Shown: positions 40,609-50,245 of the stretch, piece after piece
Position numbering within the stretch: the first letter of the stretch is position 1
How the letters are laid out: each line of letters begins with the position of its first letter
Assembly (NCBI GenBank): GCA_026770575.1
Contig: MU657184.1
Coordinates: 53,153 to 116,950 of the forward strand
DNA from: Pelagophyceae sp. CCMP2097
Lineage: Eukaryota > Sar > Pelagophyceae
DNA: 63,798 nucleotides
Direction: 5' to 3'
Notes under the pieces: generated by a model
The model's input: only the letters and a program-made list of their open reading frames with translations
Told to the model about the DNA's origin: nothing
Databases searched by the model: none
Translations under genes and position numbers: made by a program

Positions 40609-42705
40609 TCATCTGGGGCCTCTCTTCTCGGGGCTCTTGCGTGGCAGGGTGTCGGCGTTTGAGTCGACGTAGACCATCTCACTGAGCCGCGCCGGCGCCG
40701 AGGCCCGGTTCGGCGGAACCGCCGCTCGTCCCTCGGGCGGCGGCGGCGGTCTCGCCGTGATCTCCGCGCCGTCCGCGCCGTCCACGGCCTCGACGTTCGA
40801 ATCGCCGCCGTCGTGATTGAGCTTTGGTCGCCTCGTCGTGTTGGGGAGACTCGAACCCCCTTTCGAAAGCTGCACGGGCGGCCGAGGAGGCGGAGCAGCC
40901 GCCGGTGCGCTCGCGTTGTCCGAACAGCCGATAAGCGCGGCACCGCCTTGGAGCCAGCTGAGAGAGACGCTCGCGGCGGGCGCCGGCGCCGGCGCTGACG
41001 ACGGCGCCGGCGCCGGTGCCGGTGCCGGCGTCGACGACGCCGTCGGCTTCCGCGCGGGCCCGCCCGCGCGCGCCGGCGGCGCGTCCTTGGCCGAGAAGAG
41101 GCGGGCGAACGATTCGTCGGGCATGTCCCACGTCGAGGCGGCGATGCCGAGCGAAAAGAGCGCGTAGGAGGAGGGCGCATCGGCGGAGGGGGTGTCGCCG
41201 CGCGACCGGCGGTCAAAGGCGAGGCCCCGCGGCGGCTTGGCGTCTCGGCGGCCGGTGATGGCGGCGAAGCCCGCCGCCGCCGCCGCCGCCGCGTCGGTGC
41301 CGCAGGTGTGCGCCGCGGCGCAGTAGCGCGCGCAGCCGCGGCGCGCGGCGGCGGCGAAGCGCCCCGGCAGGCGCGCCGAGGCGACGCGGAGCGCGTTGCG
41401 CGCCTGCTGCGCGGCGCGCGTCCTCATGGGCATCGAGGCGAGTTGCTGCGTGGCGTCGCGCAGCGCGGCGATGTGCGCCGCCTCGCAGGAGAAGGGCGCG
41501 CCGACGAAGCGCTCGACGGCGTCTGCGCGCCGCGCCAACGCCGACGCCTCGGCGACCATCGCTGCCGCCGCCGCCACGAGCGCGCCCGCGGCAGCAGCCG
41601 GCGGTGCCACGCCGCCGTGGAAGGCCTCTGCCTCGTTTGCGGCGAGCGACGCCAGCGCCGCGGCGAGGTCCGTCAAGGCGCGCGCGTGCGCCAGGCCCGT
41701 CGCGTGCGCCCGCCTCGTCAGCGCCGCCACGCGCGCGCACGACTGCTCCACGGGCGCCACCGTGGCGGCGCGCGCCGCGGGCTCGACGTCGAGGCGACCG
41801 GGAGCGTCGCTGTAGAGGAGGAGGCGCCACCTGCCCTCGGCGTCGGCGTCGTCGTCGCCGGCGGCCGCGGCGCCGGCGCGGCTCAGCGCCTGCGCGGCGA
41901 GGCGGCCGTCGCCGCTGCCCCGTGCGGCAGAAACGGCGCGGCGGAGCGGCTGCCATTCCGCGTCGTCGACGTCGAAGAACGCGCGCACGACTGCATCGCG
42001 GCAGAGAAAAGCATGGTCCAGCACCGACTCGAGGAAGGCCTGCAGCCGCGTCGCGCGCCGCGCGTCCGCCGCGGAACGCGACTGCAGCGGCGCGGCCGCG
42101 TCGAACGCGGCCGGTGCTGGCAGCAAGACGCATTGGAAGCGCTGCGCCAGCGAATTGTGGAGCACGACAAAGTCGGAGAAGCGCCGCCGCACGGAGACGC
42201 GCCGCGCGACGTCGCGCCGCGCCGCGTCGACGGCGACGGACGTGACGCGGTACGACGTGTACGATGCGCCTAGACGGGACATGCCGCCGGAGACATGTTC
42301 TCCCGGGTGGACCTCGGGCCTCGCGCCTCGCAGCGACGCGGCTCGTCTCTCGCAGCGACACAGCCGCGTCTCTCGCAGCGACGCGGCTCGTCTCTCGCAG
42401 CGACANNNNNNNNNNNNNNNNNNNNNNNNNNNNNNNNNNNNNNNNNNNNNNNNNNNNNNNNNNNNNNNNNNNNNNCGCGTCTCTCGCAGCGACGCGGCTC
42501 GTCTCTCGCAGCGACATGGCCGCGTCTCTCGCAGCGACGCGGATCGTCTCTCGCGACGCTGCTGGGCACGGAAGAGGCCCGAAGGCTTTACAATATTCGG
42601 ATCGCCGACGAGGACGGTGCGCCGCTTCCGATGCGATTGTGAGCAGTACGAGGCCAGCGACGAACACACCATGCGGCCTCCGGGCACGGCAGGGCCCGGG
42701 AGCAT
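40609..42705 (-). CDS. PX-domain sorting nexin (SNX/Vps5-like)
   Basis: The PX domain is split by an intron. Exon 1 carries RTVLVGDPNIVKPSGLF (about 42640-42575). After an intron full of 22-bp repeats and the sequence gap, exon 2 (from 42271) resumes ASYTSYRVTSVAV in phase 1. It continues RRRFSDFVVLHNSLAQRF, VLLPAP and RLQAFLESVLDHAFLCRDAV, the phosphoinositide-binding PX core. A long Ala-rich helical region follows (VEQSCARVAALTRRAHATGL, MPMRTRAAQQARNALRVASA), placed where SNX proteins have a BAR domain. The C-terminal 200 residues are Pro/Ala-rich and end RKSPEKRGPR. Sorting nexins shape endosomal tubules for retrieval. The start at 42705 is a guess; other exons may lie upstream. Confidence 0.75.
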   Translation of the reverse strand: MLPGPAVPGGRMVCSSLASYCSQSHRKRRTVLVGDPNIVKPSGLFRAQQRRERRSASLRETRPCRCERRAASLRETXXXXXXXXXXXXXXXXXXXXXXXXCRCERRAASLRETRLCRCERRAASLRGARPEVHPGEHVSGGMSRLGASYTSYRVTSVAVDAARRDVARRVSVRRRFSDFVVLHNSLAQRFQCVLLPAPAAFDAAAPLQSRSAADARRATRLQAFLESVLDHAFLCRDAVVRAFFDVDDAEWQPLRRAVSAARGSGDGRLAAQALSRAGAAAAGDDDADAEGRWRLLLYSDAPGRLDVEPAARAATVAPVEQSCARVAALTRRAHATGLAHARALTDLAAALASLAANEAEAFHGGVAPPAAAAGALVAAAAAMVAEASALARRADAVERFVGAPFSCEAAHIAALRDATQQLASMPMRTRAAQQARNALRVASARLPGRFAAAARRGCARYCAAAHTCGTDAAAAAAAGFAAITGRRDAKPPRGLAFDRRSRGDTPSADAPSSYALFSLGIAASTWDMPDESFARLFSAKDAPPARAGGPARKPTASSTPAPAPAPAPSSAPAPAPAASVSLSWLQGGAALIGCSDNASAPAAAPPPRPPVQLSKGGSSLPNTTRRPKLNHDGGDSNVEAVDGADGAEITARPPPPPEGRAAVPPNRASAPARLSEMVYVDSNADTLPRKSPEKRGPR
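42300..42575 (-). repeat. 22-bp minisatellite inside the sorting nexin intron, with gap
   Basis: About 22-23-bp units (TCTCTCGCAGCGACGCGGC-like) repeat through 42325-42405 and 42476-42555 on both sides of the N run. The gap is therefore probably a collapsed or unsized continuation of the array. Confidence 0.85.
42406..42475. other. assembly gap (70 N)
   Basis: A run of 70 ambiguous bases within the minisatellite; the true length is unknown. Confidence 0.99.
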
Positions 42706-43325
42706 CGTCGTCAAGAGTCCGAGTCGGAAATGCAAAATTCAAAATTATTCCTTCTTCAACTTGGCTTGCTGGATTCTTGCTGGCCATGCATGCACAACGC
42801 CCTCGGAAATAACGTCCATCGACCGAAAGAGCCAAGTGGTCGAACGAGCGGCAAAGGTACTCGCGCCGCCGCAGCGTCTCCCGCTAGGGCCCTCTCCTCC
42901 TCCTCTGACTTTTAAAATAAAACTCCTTCGGAGCGCGCGTGCCGTTGCGGTATATATACCGGGCCCCACAATCACCTCCAAGGATAATGATCCGGTGAAT
43001 CCCCTTTTGCCCCTAGCGATACCGCAACGCGTGCGGCGCGGCCCGTGCCTCGCTTGCCCCTCCTCGGCGCTCACAGAGCCTTGCAAGAAGAAACGAATTG
43101 ATTTCTTTTCGACACAGAACATGTCCGGCAAGGGACCTCGCAGCCCTGTCTTGTGAGAACCTGGCACCAGAGTGTTTCTCACCTGCTCGAGCCACGGCCC
43201 GAAGGCAAGCGTCCGAGGTGCGGGCCAGCCGTCTTGGTCCTCGCGAATGAGGCTTTTAAGTGGCCTCGAAGCGTCCTGGACAGTCCGACGGGTGCGTCGT
43301 TTCCCGCTTTGGGCCCGGCGGCGGC
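42706..43325. other. intergenic, no gene seen
   Basis: A TATATATACC motif lies at 42949-42960. No exon could be supported on either strand. The region separates the sorting nexin and IDO genes, both on the minus strand. Confidence 0.45.
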
Positions 43326-45817
43326 TCAGTCGCCCTTCTCGTTTCCCGTTTGCGGCGCGCAGGCGTGCGTGCGGTCGCCGCTCTCGTGGGCCGCGTCGAC
43401 GGTGCGCCGGAGCGCGTCTTTGAGCATTGGGACAAAATCGGATCCTGACGGCGTCTCTCTGACGAGAGTTCGTCCCTCTGACGAGAGTTTTATGGAACAA
43501 AAGCGCCAACATGCGATAGAACATGGCCGAGGTGGCACCACCCGAGGTTGTGCACGCAGTCGGCCTCTCGCTCTCGACGACTCGCATCGGAGGGTGCATC
43601 GGGTGGGTGCACGGGCCGTACCTCCGGTCCCGACGCTCGTCCGGCGGAGGTAGCGTGTCGCGACGGAAAGGTGAAATCGCCGCAGGTCGCCGTAGGCTTC
43701 CAGGGCCTATCTGCGACCGTCGAATGGTGTCACTGACGCCCTCGTCCGCTCGCGGAAGGCATCCACCACGGCGTTGCGTCCGGGAAAAGACGCGGAGGCG
43801 CACCTTTGTGAGCGCGGTGCTCAGCTCGCACTTGTCGATTTGGGAGCCGCCGAAGACGCTGTGCAGCCTCCTGAACCGCGGATCCACCTTGTTCGCGACG
43901 TAGGCGACGAGGGAACCTTGGGAGTGACGTCAAAGCATGCAACGACGAGCGGCGACATGCAACGACGAGCGGCGACTTTTACGTCCGTACTTGCGTCCGT
44001 CGCGCCTCGCTGCCGCCTTGGGCGCGCGTCGGACGTACCGGATTTTGCCGTGGCGTCCGCAAAGGCGGCGACGAGCTCGCGGTGCGGTGCGGGCATGTAT
44101 GCCAGCATTTCCGACCTTGGTGGCGACGGTCAAAGGCGCGCTTGCCGCTTTTTGTCCACTTTCCGCTTTTTGTCCACTTTCCGCTTTCTGCCACGGTCCA
44201 CTTTCCACTTATGGCCTTTCCCTCGTCTGTCTCTGGTGCCGACCTCGCCGTCCCGTCTCGCCTCTGGTGCCGACCTCCGTCCCGACTGCGACGGTCTCGA
44301 CGTTTTTCCCGTAGCAGACACGGCCGGCGGCTGGAACGTGGCATGCGCCGAGGCCGAGGCCGCGTCGACGCCGAGCTTGGCGTCGGCGGCGCGGCGCACG
44401 CCGAGCGCCACGTCGATGAGCATGAATATGGAAGACTGCCCCGCCGACGGGCCCTTTGCGCGCGCAAGGATGGGCGGGCAGTCGGCATCACCGCAGAGCC
44501 GTAGAGGCCTTTCCCACGACCCGCTCAGCAAAGGCCGATGGACGTCGTAGAACACGTCGGCGTCCACCGCCGCCCAGACGTCGTGGAAGATGGACTTAAA
44601 GTCGCGCAGCAGCGCTGTTAACAAGCGGAGGAGTCTGAGAACCGAAGCCTCGTCTTTTGCTGATACAAAGTCGGGCGCCGCGAGCAGTTGCTTCAGGTCC
44701 GGCGCCGCGCGCTGCTGCATCGCCGTAGCCAGCGAGTGGAACGCCGCCTCCGTCGCCGTGGCCGTCATCGACGTCGTTAAAACGTAGTCCGCCGCCCGCG
44801 GGAGCGCAGTCGAGCCGCGTGCCAAAGGGGCCAGTGGTTCTCCGCGCGCCTCGGGTTTCGCGAGCTGCCAGTTCCATAGGTCGGTGCCGCAGGCGCAGAT
44901 GGCGCCCGCCGGGAGGTCCAGCGCCTGGCAGACGGCGCGCCACGGGAGAGCCAGCTGCATGGGCACCTCCGTCGGCTCGCCCTGCCGCGGCCTAGCGCAG
45001 AGTTCTGACAGGGACCGCCGCCTTCGTTCTCGCATCGCAATTGGTCCTCACTGGTCGATCGTGCTCCGCCGCTGCGGGCCCTTGCCTCCGACGATCTCCC
45101 AGCAAGCTCCGTGCCTCCAAGCGTATGACTGCACCGCGCACCTGCGCCGTCGGCGTCCGGGTCTACGTGCTCGACATTGGCCGCTGTCAACGACGCACCC
45201 GAGGATGGCGTAGGCGCGGCGCAGCGCGGCGACTCGGTCCTCAAGCGTCAGCAACTTTGTCGCGTCGAGGAGGGGAAGGTATTTGACAAAGTCGTAGAGG
45301 AGCCCCGTCGCATTCCTGTGGCGCCCGGTCCGTCTCGCGCCCTCTCCACGCGACCGCCTCGCCCTCTCCGAGGCGTCCGAGAAGGCTCCGACACGGCGCG
45401 GTGCAGCTCGGGCAGCCGCGCTGCGAGGACCTCCCAGGGCTCAAAGTACGGCGGGAGCTTTGGCACGGCCTCGGCCGGGAGGAAGCCGCCTGCGCGTCGA
45501 CAGATGGACGGATGCCGTGCGCTTTGGGAGCGTGATGCCCGTCTACGCTCCAGACGCGCGAGACGCAGACGCGGGCCTCGCGCGGTCCGTCAGGTCGTAG
45601 CGTCGCTTGCGCGAGGCCCTAGCCGCGCATATACACCGCCATTCCGGCACGTGTCACGGCGCACGCACCACGTGCGTTCGGCCTTGAACGCCGCGAAGAC
45701 GCGCCTCAACACCCGCGCAAACGCTGCCAGCGCGAGGGCCGCGAGGCAGAGCGCCACGACGACGAGGGCGTTATACGAGGGCGAGAGCGCCGCGACGGCC
45801 AGAACCTCTGCGTCCAT
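43326..45817 (-). CDS. indoleamine 2,3-dioxygenase family protein with N-terminal membrane anchor
   Basis: Exon 1 (45817 to about 45630) encodes PSYNALVVVALCLAALALAA followed by a basic stretch. Its GTATAT donor joins in phase to GGFLPAEAVPKLPPYFEPWE, the IDO N-terminal signature. Later exons give YLPLLDATKLLTLEDRVAAL, QLALPWRAVCQALDLPAGAI, LWNWQLAKPEA and SIFHDVWAAVDADVFYDVHR, then AKGPSAGQSSIFMLIDVALG (IDO: F.GGSAAQSS). EMLAYMPAPHRELVAAF contains the proximal haem His. The last exons give VAYVANKVDPRFRRLHSVFG and SDFVPMLKDALRRTVDAAHE. IDO uses haem and O2 to open the indole ring of tryptophan. The 'GGSA' is altered to GPSA. At least three introns contain tandem duplications. Some middle exon edges remain open. 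Confidence 0.8.
43452..43489 (-). repeat. 19-bp tandem duplication next to the last IDO acceptor
   Basis: Copies at 43452-43470 and 43471-43489 differ at one base. The last exon starts at 43444 after GTCAG, so the array begins 8 nt inside the intron. Confidence 0.8.
43936..43975 (-). repeat. 20-bp perfect tandem duplication in an IDO intron
   Basis: CATGCAACGACGAGCGGCGA is repeated exactly at 43936 and 43956. The following exon on the minus strand starts at 43916. Confidence 0.85.
44155..44210 (-). repeat. 18-bp tandem duplication with a diverged third copy in an IDO intron
   Basis: CCGCTTTTTGTCCACTTT is present twice in tandem, with a diverged third copy, upstream of the acceptor near 44119. 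A second 16-bp pair (CTCTGGTGCCGACCTC) lies farther into the same intron at about 44236-44275. Confidence 0.7.
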
Positions 45818-45978
45818 GCCGCGTCCAAACGCGCCCGCCGCCCTCGGAGTCGGATTCGTCGGAAGATCGATCTCGTCGATACTAGCCTAAGGGTATCTGT
45901 CGATACTAGGAATTCCTACAATTGTAATCCTTGTAAAGTAGTTTTAGCGAGAGGGGTCATTGCCGGCGAGGTGGTGCG
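45818..45978. promoter_or_regulatory. 161-bp bidirectional promoter, IDO-like and HIBCH-like genes
   Basis: GTCGATACTAG occurs at 45875-45885 and 45899-45909. Adjacent are two palindromes, AGGAATTCCT and TACAATTGTA (45907-45926). The region is AT-rich in a GC-rich setting. Confidence 0.5.
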
Positions 45979-47911
45979 ATGAGGAGGTCGGGCGTCGCCA
46001 TGGCGCGATGGCACCTGATGCGGCAGAGCAACGTCAAGGGCGTCGCGGGCGTCTACGCCGCGCGGCAGCGGAAGCTGGACCACATCGCGAAGAACGGGAA
46101 TCGGATGCTCGACCCCAAGAAGGAGCCCAGGCTCATGGTGCGCCGGCGCACGGCGAACGGACAAACGAACGAGGGCCGCACCCGATTTGGTCCTGCGGGG
46201 CCTCGAACGTTGAAAGGCGGTCCTCGCAATGGCGGCGCCGGCGACGCTGCTTCTCAGGTCGACAGCTATCCCTACGTCCGTAAGATTTCGCTCAACGAGG
46301 AGTCCTTCGGCATGGGCCGCATGGCCGTCTACCTGGGGAAGCAATTGAGCCTCTACCGCGGGAATGACATTGTTCACCTTATCTACCTCGAAGGTATCTC
46401 GAGAGCCGCCTTTGTGCCTTTGCAAACGCCAAACTCAGGCGACTTCGGGTCCTTCCCCGCGCGCAGCCCCTCCTACCTCGACTGCAACCACGCGGTGCGC
46501 TCCCGAGGCCCGGATGCGCGCCTGGCGCCGCTCTACGCGGCCTTTTTCGCAGGTTTACGCCGAGGTCGCAGAGGCGAAGAACTTGCTCTCGTGCGTACAA
46601 AGGGCAGGGACGTAATCAATGCGAGCTGATGACTCGCGTTTACTAGGTTCCCGCAGGGCATCATGACGACGGGCGGCGTCGGCCTCTGCTCGCGCTGGTT
46701 CACCGTAGATCAGCCGCGCCCAAAATTGGACAGCCAAAATTGGACAGCCAGGACCGGGAGCTGCGACCGATGACGCCAACGTTGCGATTCTGAGGCGGGA
46801 GCAGCGAGAACGTGGGGCGGGAGCGGCTCGAAAGGGGATGCCTCTTCCGATGCGTCTTTGGCAGGTGGCGACCGCCGCGACGGTCTTCGTGCCGCCGCTG
46901 GCACCGTTGGTGCTGGAGGAGGCGCCGCTCTACTTGGACGGAGGCGTCTCCTTCAAGCTCTCTCGCGCGGGCAAGTACGGCCGCTGCGCCGCGCTCTCCG
47001 GACTCGCCGTCCACGGGCCCTCGCTCCACCAGGCCGGTGCGTCCTTGGCACAAAGCGACGCCTCGAACGGCCCCGGACGCTCTAGGCCTGGCGAACTATG
47101 TCCTGAGCGTCATCACCTTTGAAACGATCATGGACGAGCTCGTCAACCTCGCCGCCGTGTGGACGGACTTTGACGCGCGGAAACAGACGGTGGAGCGCGT
47201 GCGGAACCACTTGGACATGCGGCACGAGGTGTCTTACGAACTGGTCCCACAAAATGAAAAGGAACACGTGCCGCAGGAACCGGCGCCCCTCCGCAGACCG
47301 GAGGCCATCTCGAGAGACGCGCCTCCCTAGGTTCGCGCGGCTCGCCGAGGCGTGCTTCCAGTCGACGGACCTCGACGATATCAAAGGTGCGCCTTTAGCG
47401 AGCCTGGTTTGTTGACTTGTAACCGACGCCCGGCCGCGTTCGACGCGCGCCTTTAGCGAGCCTGCTGAATTCGCACGACCCGAGCGCGGCCATGGCGCTG
47501 TTGCACATCGACTCTGCGGGTATCGACGCGTACGTCTTCGCCGAGGCTTTGAAGCGCGCTCGAACTATGTCGTATCACGACTGCCTCGAGATGGAGCGCT
47601 GCGTCCAGAGCTGGCTGATCAAGCCGGTGGAGGACCGCCCCGCGACGTACTTGGAGTACTTTGAGCCGGCGGAACTCCGACCGAAGAACACGTACGGCGG
47701 GAAGAATACGTACGGCGCCGACGACCCGACGGACCAGAGCCTCCCCGCGTTGGGCGACGGCCTAAAAGTCGACGCGCCGGTTGATGAAGACTACGACGCC
47801 GCGACGGACGACTTGAACGACGAGCCGGACGATTACGACGACGCCCCGGCGGACGAAAACGCCCCGGCGGACGACACCATCGACGTCACCGTAAAGGAGG
47901 ACAAGCGCTAA
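45979..47911 (+). CDS. HIBCH-like enoyl-CoA hydratase/isomerase-fold protein, probably non-catalytic
   Basis: Exon 1 starts MRRSGVAMARWHLMRQSNVK (basic, mitochondrial-type) and ends at 46137; exon 2 is 46258-46393 (ISLNEESFGMGRMAVYLGKQ). Then VYAEVAEAKNLLSCVQRAG and IMTTGGVGLCSRWFTV, the latter at the crotonase oxyanion-hole loop. An exon around 46915-47037 reads LYLDGGVSFKLSRAGKYGRC then AALSGLAVHGPSLHQA. The next reads LANYVLSVITFETIMDELVN. The last begins ASLLNSHDPSAAMALLHID, with ALKRARTMSYHDCLEMERCV, and ends in a long Asp-rich tail. Fold and order match 3-hydroxyisobutyryl-CoA hydrolase. The usual 'MGGGVGLS' and 'MPE' motifs are altered, which suggests loss of activity. Such proteins also occur as plant and protist mitoribosome subunits. 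Two introns hold tandem repeats. Confidence 0.65.
46720..46747 (+). repeat. 14-bp tandem duplication in an intron
   Basis: CCAAAATTGGACAG is present twice in tandem, starting 16 nt after the GTAGAT donor at 46704 in the HIBCH-like gene. Confidence 0.8.
47389..47464 (+). repeat. 18-bp direct repeat spaced by 58 bp, both copies with TTTAG acceptor
   Basis: GCGCCTTTAGCGAGCCTG occurs at 47389-47406, just after the donor GT at 47387, and at 47447-47464, across the used acceptor (exon starts at 47457). The intron is 70 nt. Confidence 0.8.
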
Positions 47912-48244
47912 CCTCCGCCGCCGCCCCGACGCGGCCTGGCCACCCCGACGCGGCCGCCCCGACGGCCGCCCGGCCGGCGGTCGACTACGACGCTATCGAC
48001 GTCACCGCACGGCGCCCCGACGCAGCTCGGAAATGTTTTTTTCTTTAAATTCGTCGGACTCGTGTCGGACCCGGGCGGCGACCGTCGCGACGCCCCACGC
48101 CGCCGGCAGACCACGCCGGCTCCGAGTGCGACAAAGTTTCCGTTAGGGAGTCGACTCGGGCGGGGCCGTTCAAAGGCGGTTGTATTGCGGCGCTCGACCG
48201 ACGGGCTTGCCCGCGGCGGTGGCCGTCCGGCCCCCGTTTCGCGT
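47912..48244. other. intergenic between convergent genes, no gene seen
   Basis: This holds the 3' regions of the HIBCH-like gene and FARSB. Simple GACGCGGCC-type low-complexity repeats lie just after the HIBCH-like stop. No exon seen. Confidence 0.5.
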
Positions 48245-50170
48245 CTAGTGGCAGGCGCCCATGAGGAGCTCGACGTCGAGTTCGATGGACGACGTCGGGT
48301 AGTCGACGTCAAAGTTCTTGAGCACGACAGGGTGGACGACGCCGAGCTTGCCCATGATCGTGCGGACGCCGCCGGGCGCGGTCACGACGACTTGCGCGCA
48401 GCGGCCGGGGAAGAAGGTGGCGTCGTCGACGGGCTCGATGTGGTACTCGACGCCGCATGCCTTGATCTTCGCCGCCGTGGCATAGGAATCGAGGTCATCG
48501 GGCTTCAACGACCCGGCCGCGTACGCCGCCGACGGCGGGATCTGCGCACACGCCATGATCCGATCCAGCAGCCCGTGGATGACCTCGAAGCCCGCCGTGG
48601 CCCCGGTGTACGTGGCGACGACGTGGCGGACGTTGTGCGCGCCGACGTCGTCGGATTCGCTGCGGACGACGACGTCACTGACTTCAAAGAGCTTCAAACC
48701 ATTGCGCACGGCGTGGCGCTTGTTGCAGCACAACGTCTTGAGCGCGCCGACGAGCAGCGTCGTGCGCACGATCTCAAAGTCTTCCGACGCCGGGTTGGAG
48801 AGGACGACGGCCTTGTGGGCCTCTGCGCCCTCCGGGTGCCGCAGCAGCGCAAAGTTCTCGTCGTTGCGGCAGAGGCCGTGCGTCAGCATCTCGATGTAGC
48901 CGGCGCGCGCGACCTCCTCGCGTAGCAGGTCGGCGAAGTTGTTGATCGGCTGCGGCGCGCCGACGGTGGCCGTCTTCGGGAGCGTCTCGGGGACGCGGTT
49001 GAATCCATAAGCAATCGCCACATCTTCCACCACGTCCACGGCGTGCATGATGTCCGACCGCGTCGGCGGCACGGAGACGGTGACGAGGCCCGTGTTGGCG
49101 TCGTACGACGCCGGCGCGAGCTGCATGCGCTCGCAGAGCTCGCAAGCCATCTCTGCGGGCAGCATCTCCGCCGTCAAGCCAATCGTGCCGCGGATGACGT
49201 CCAGAGACGCGCTGCACTCGTAGCGGTGCAGCGCCGGCGTCGTGACCGTGCGGCGCACCTTTCCGCTTTGGACGTATTCGACGTCGACCGCTTCGACCGT
49301 GAAGCCGCAATACTCAGAGAACATCGTTACCACAGTGTCGCAGACGACGTTGGCCTTGGTCTCGTCCGTCGCCGTGCACTCAATGAAGACGTCGGTCGTC
49401 TCGCGGCGGATGCGAGAGTGCTTGCCGTTGATGACGGGCGGCAGCGAGAGCACTTTGCCTGTCGCGTCGCGGATCACCGGGAGCTTGGGCATCGACGAGA
49501 TGAGCTGGGCGTATGGCTTGAGGTGCTTCGACTCGGGCTGCGTCTCGTAGTGCTGTAGGAGGTCGGCGGCCTTCCAAGATTTGCCGCCCTCGGGCTCCGT
49601 CAGCGGGACGAACTCGATGCCCTCGGGCGCCTCGCAGGCGTACGTAAACGGCCCCTGAACCATGGAAAGGTCGTGCGTGCCGATGGCGACTAAAGTGCGG
49701 CGGCGGCAAATGTTCTGGTGCAGCTTTTCCTGGAGCTCAATGAAAGACTTGTAGACGCGTTCGTCCGCAAACGAGACGCCGCGCAGAATCGCGCAGCAGA
49801 CAAAGGGCCGCACGCCGTCGACGGAGTTGCAGTCGACGGTGATCTTCGCCTTGACGGGGGGCACGATGAGCTCGTAGACTGGCGACTTTTCGAGGCCGAG
49901 GAAGACGCGTAAAGCGCGCGCAAAGCCCTCCAGGCATAAGAGGTCGTAGCGGTTGGCGGGGACGTCGATTTTGTAGATGACGTCGGTGGAGAGGCCCTTG
50001 GCCGCGATGGCGGCCTCGTCGAGGCCGAAATCGCGCGCCGCATCCGCCTCGCTCGTTACGTCGTCGAGCTCTACGCCAAACTCGAAACAAAGCTCTTCAA
50101 AGTCGTCCTGCGTGTACACCTTGCCCAGGCGCTCGTGCAAATCATCGCGCTTCACGCCCACCGTCGGCAT
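48245..50170 (-). CDS. FARSB: phenylalanine-tRNA ligase beta subunit, cytosolic (641 aa)
   Basis: A complete single exon. It forms an alpha2-beta2 enzyme with the alpha subunit and charges tRNA-Phe. The N-terminus MPTVGVKRDDLHERLGKVYT and YKIDVPANRYDLLCLEGFAR are diagnostic of the eukaryotic/archaeal beta subunit. Further blocks are RPFVCCAILRGVSF, AIGTHDLSMVQGPFTYAC, the B3/B4 editing region, and the B5 domain motif PPTRSDIMHAVDVVEDVAIA with YGFNRVPETLP. The C-terminal catalytic-like fold reads LTHGLCRNDENFALLRHPEG, LSNPASEDFEIVRTTLL and NVRHVVATYTG. It ends SIELDVELLMGACH. Length is in the normal range, and no targeting peptide is present. It shares a 75-bp promoter with PYM. Confidence 0.97.
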   Translation of the reverse strand: MPTVGVKRDDLHERLGKVYTQDDFEELCFEFGVELDDVTSEADAARDFGLDEAAIAAKGLSTDVIYKIDVPANRYDLLCLEGFARALRVFLGLEKSPVYELIVPPVKAKITVDCNSVDGVRPFVCCAILRGVSFADERVYKSFIELQEKLHQNICRRRTLVAIGTHDLSMVQGPFTYACEAPEGIEFVPLTEPEGGKSWKAADLLQHYETQPESKHLKPYAQLISSMPKLPVIRDATGKVLSLPPVINGKHSRIRRETTDVFIECTATDETKANVVCDTVVTMFSEYCGFTVEAVDVEYVQSGKVRRTVTTPALHRYECSASLDVIRGTIGLTAEMLPAEMACELCERMQLAPASYDANTGLVTVSVPPTRSDIMHAVDVVEDVAIAYGFNRVPETLPKTATVGAPQPINNFADLLREEVARAGYIEMLTHGLCRNDENFALLRHPEGAEAHKAVVLSNPASEDFEIVRTTLLVGALKTLCCNKRHAVRNGLKLFEVSDVVVRSESDDVGAHNVRHVVATYTGATAGFEVIHGLLDRIMACAQIPPSAAYAAGSLKPDDLDSYATAAKIKACGVEYHIEPVDDATFFPGRCAQVVVTAPGGVRTIMGKLGVVHPVVLKNFDVDYPTSSIELDVELLMGACH

Positions 50171-50245
50171 GCTGACCGCCGGGTGCTCTCCTGCTCTCAG
50201 CGATGCCTATTCGCCGAAAAGAGCTTCGGCGACGCTGTGAGCGCG
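50171..50245. promoter_or_regulatory. 75-bp bidirectional promoter, FARSB and PYM
   Basis: Start codons at 50170 (minus) and 50246 (plus) leave 75 bp for both 5' UTRs and promoters. I see no TATA box. Confidence 0.5.

Noticed and set aside
40835..40870. tRNA-like T-arm (GGGGTTCGAGTCTCCCC on the minus strand)
   Set aside because: It lies inside the open reading frame of the sorting nexin C-terminus, and no acceptor, D or anticodon stem fits upstream.
42300..42575. Regularly spaced repeats that might be taken for a CRISPR array
   Set aside because: Units are contiguous with no unique spacers, in a eukaryotic intron; this is a minisatellite.
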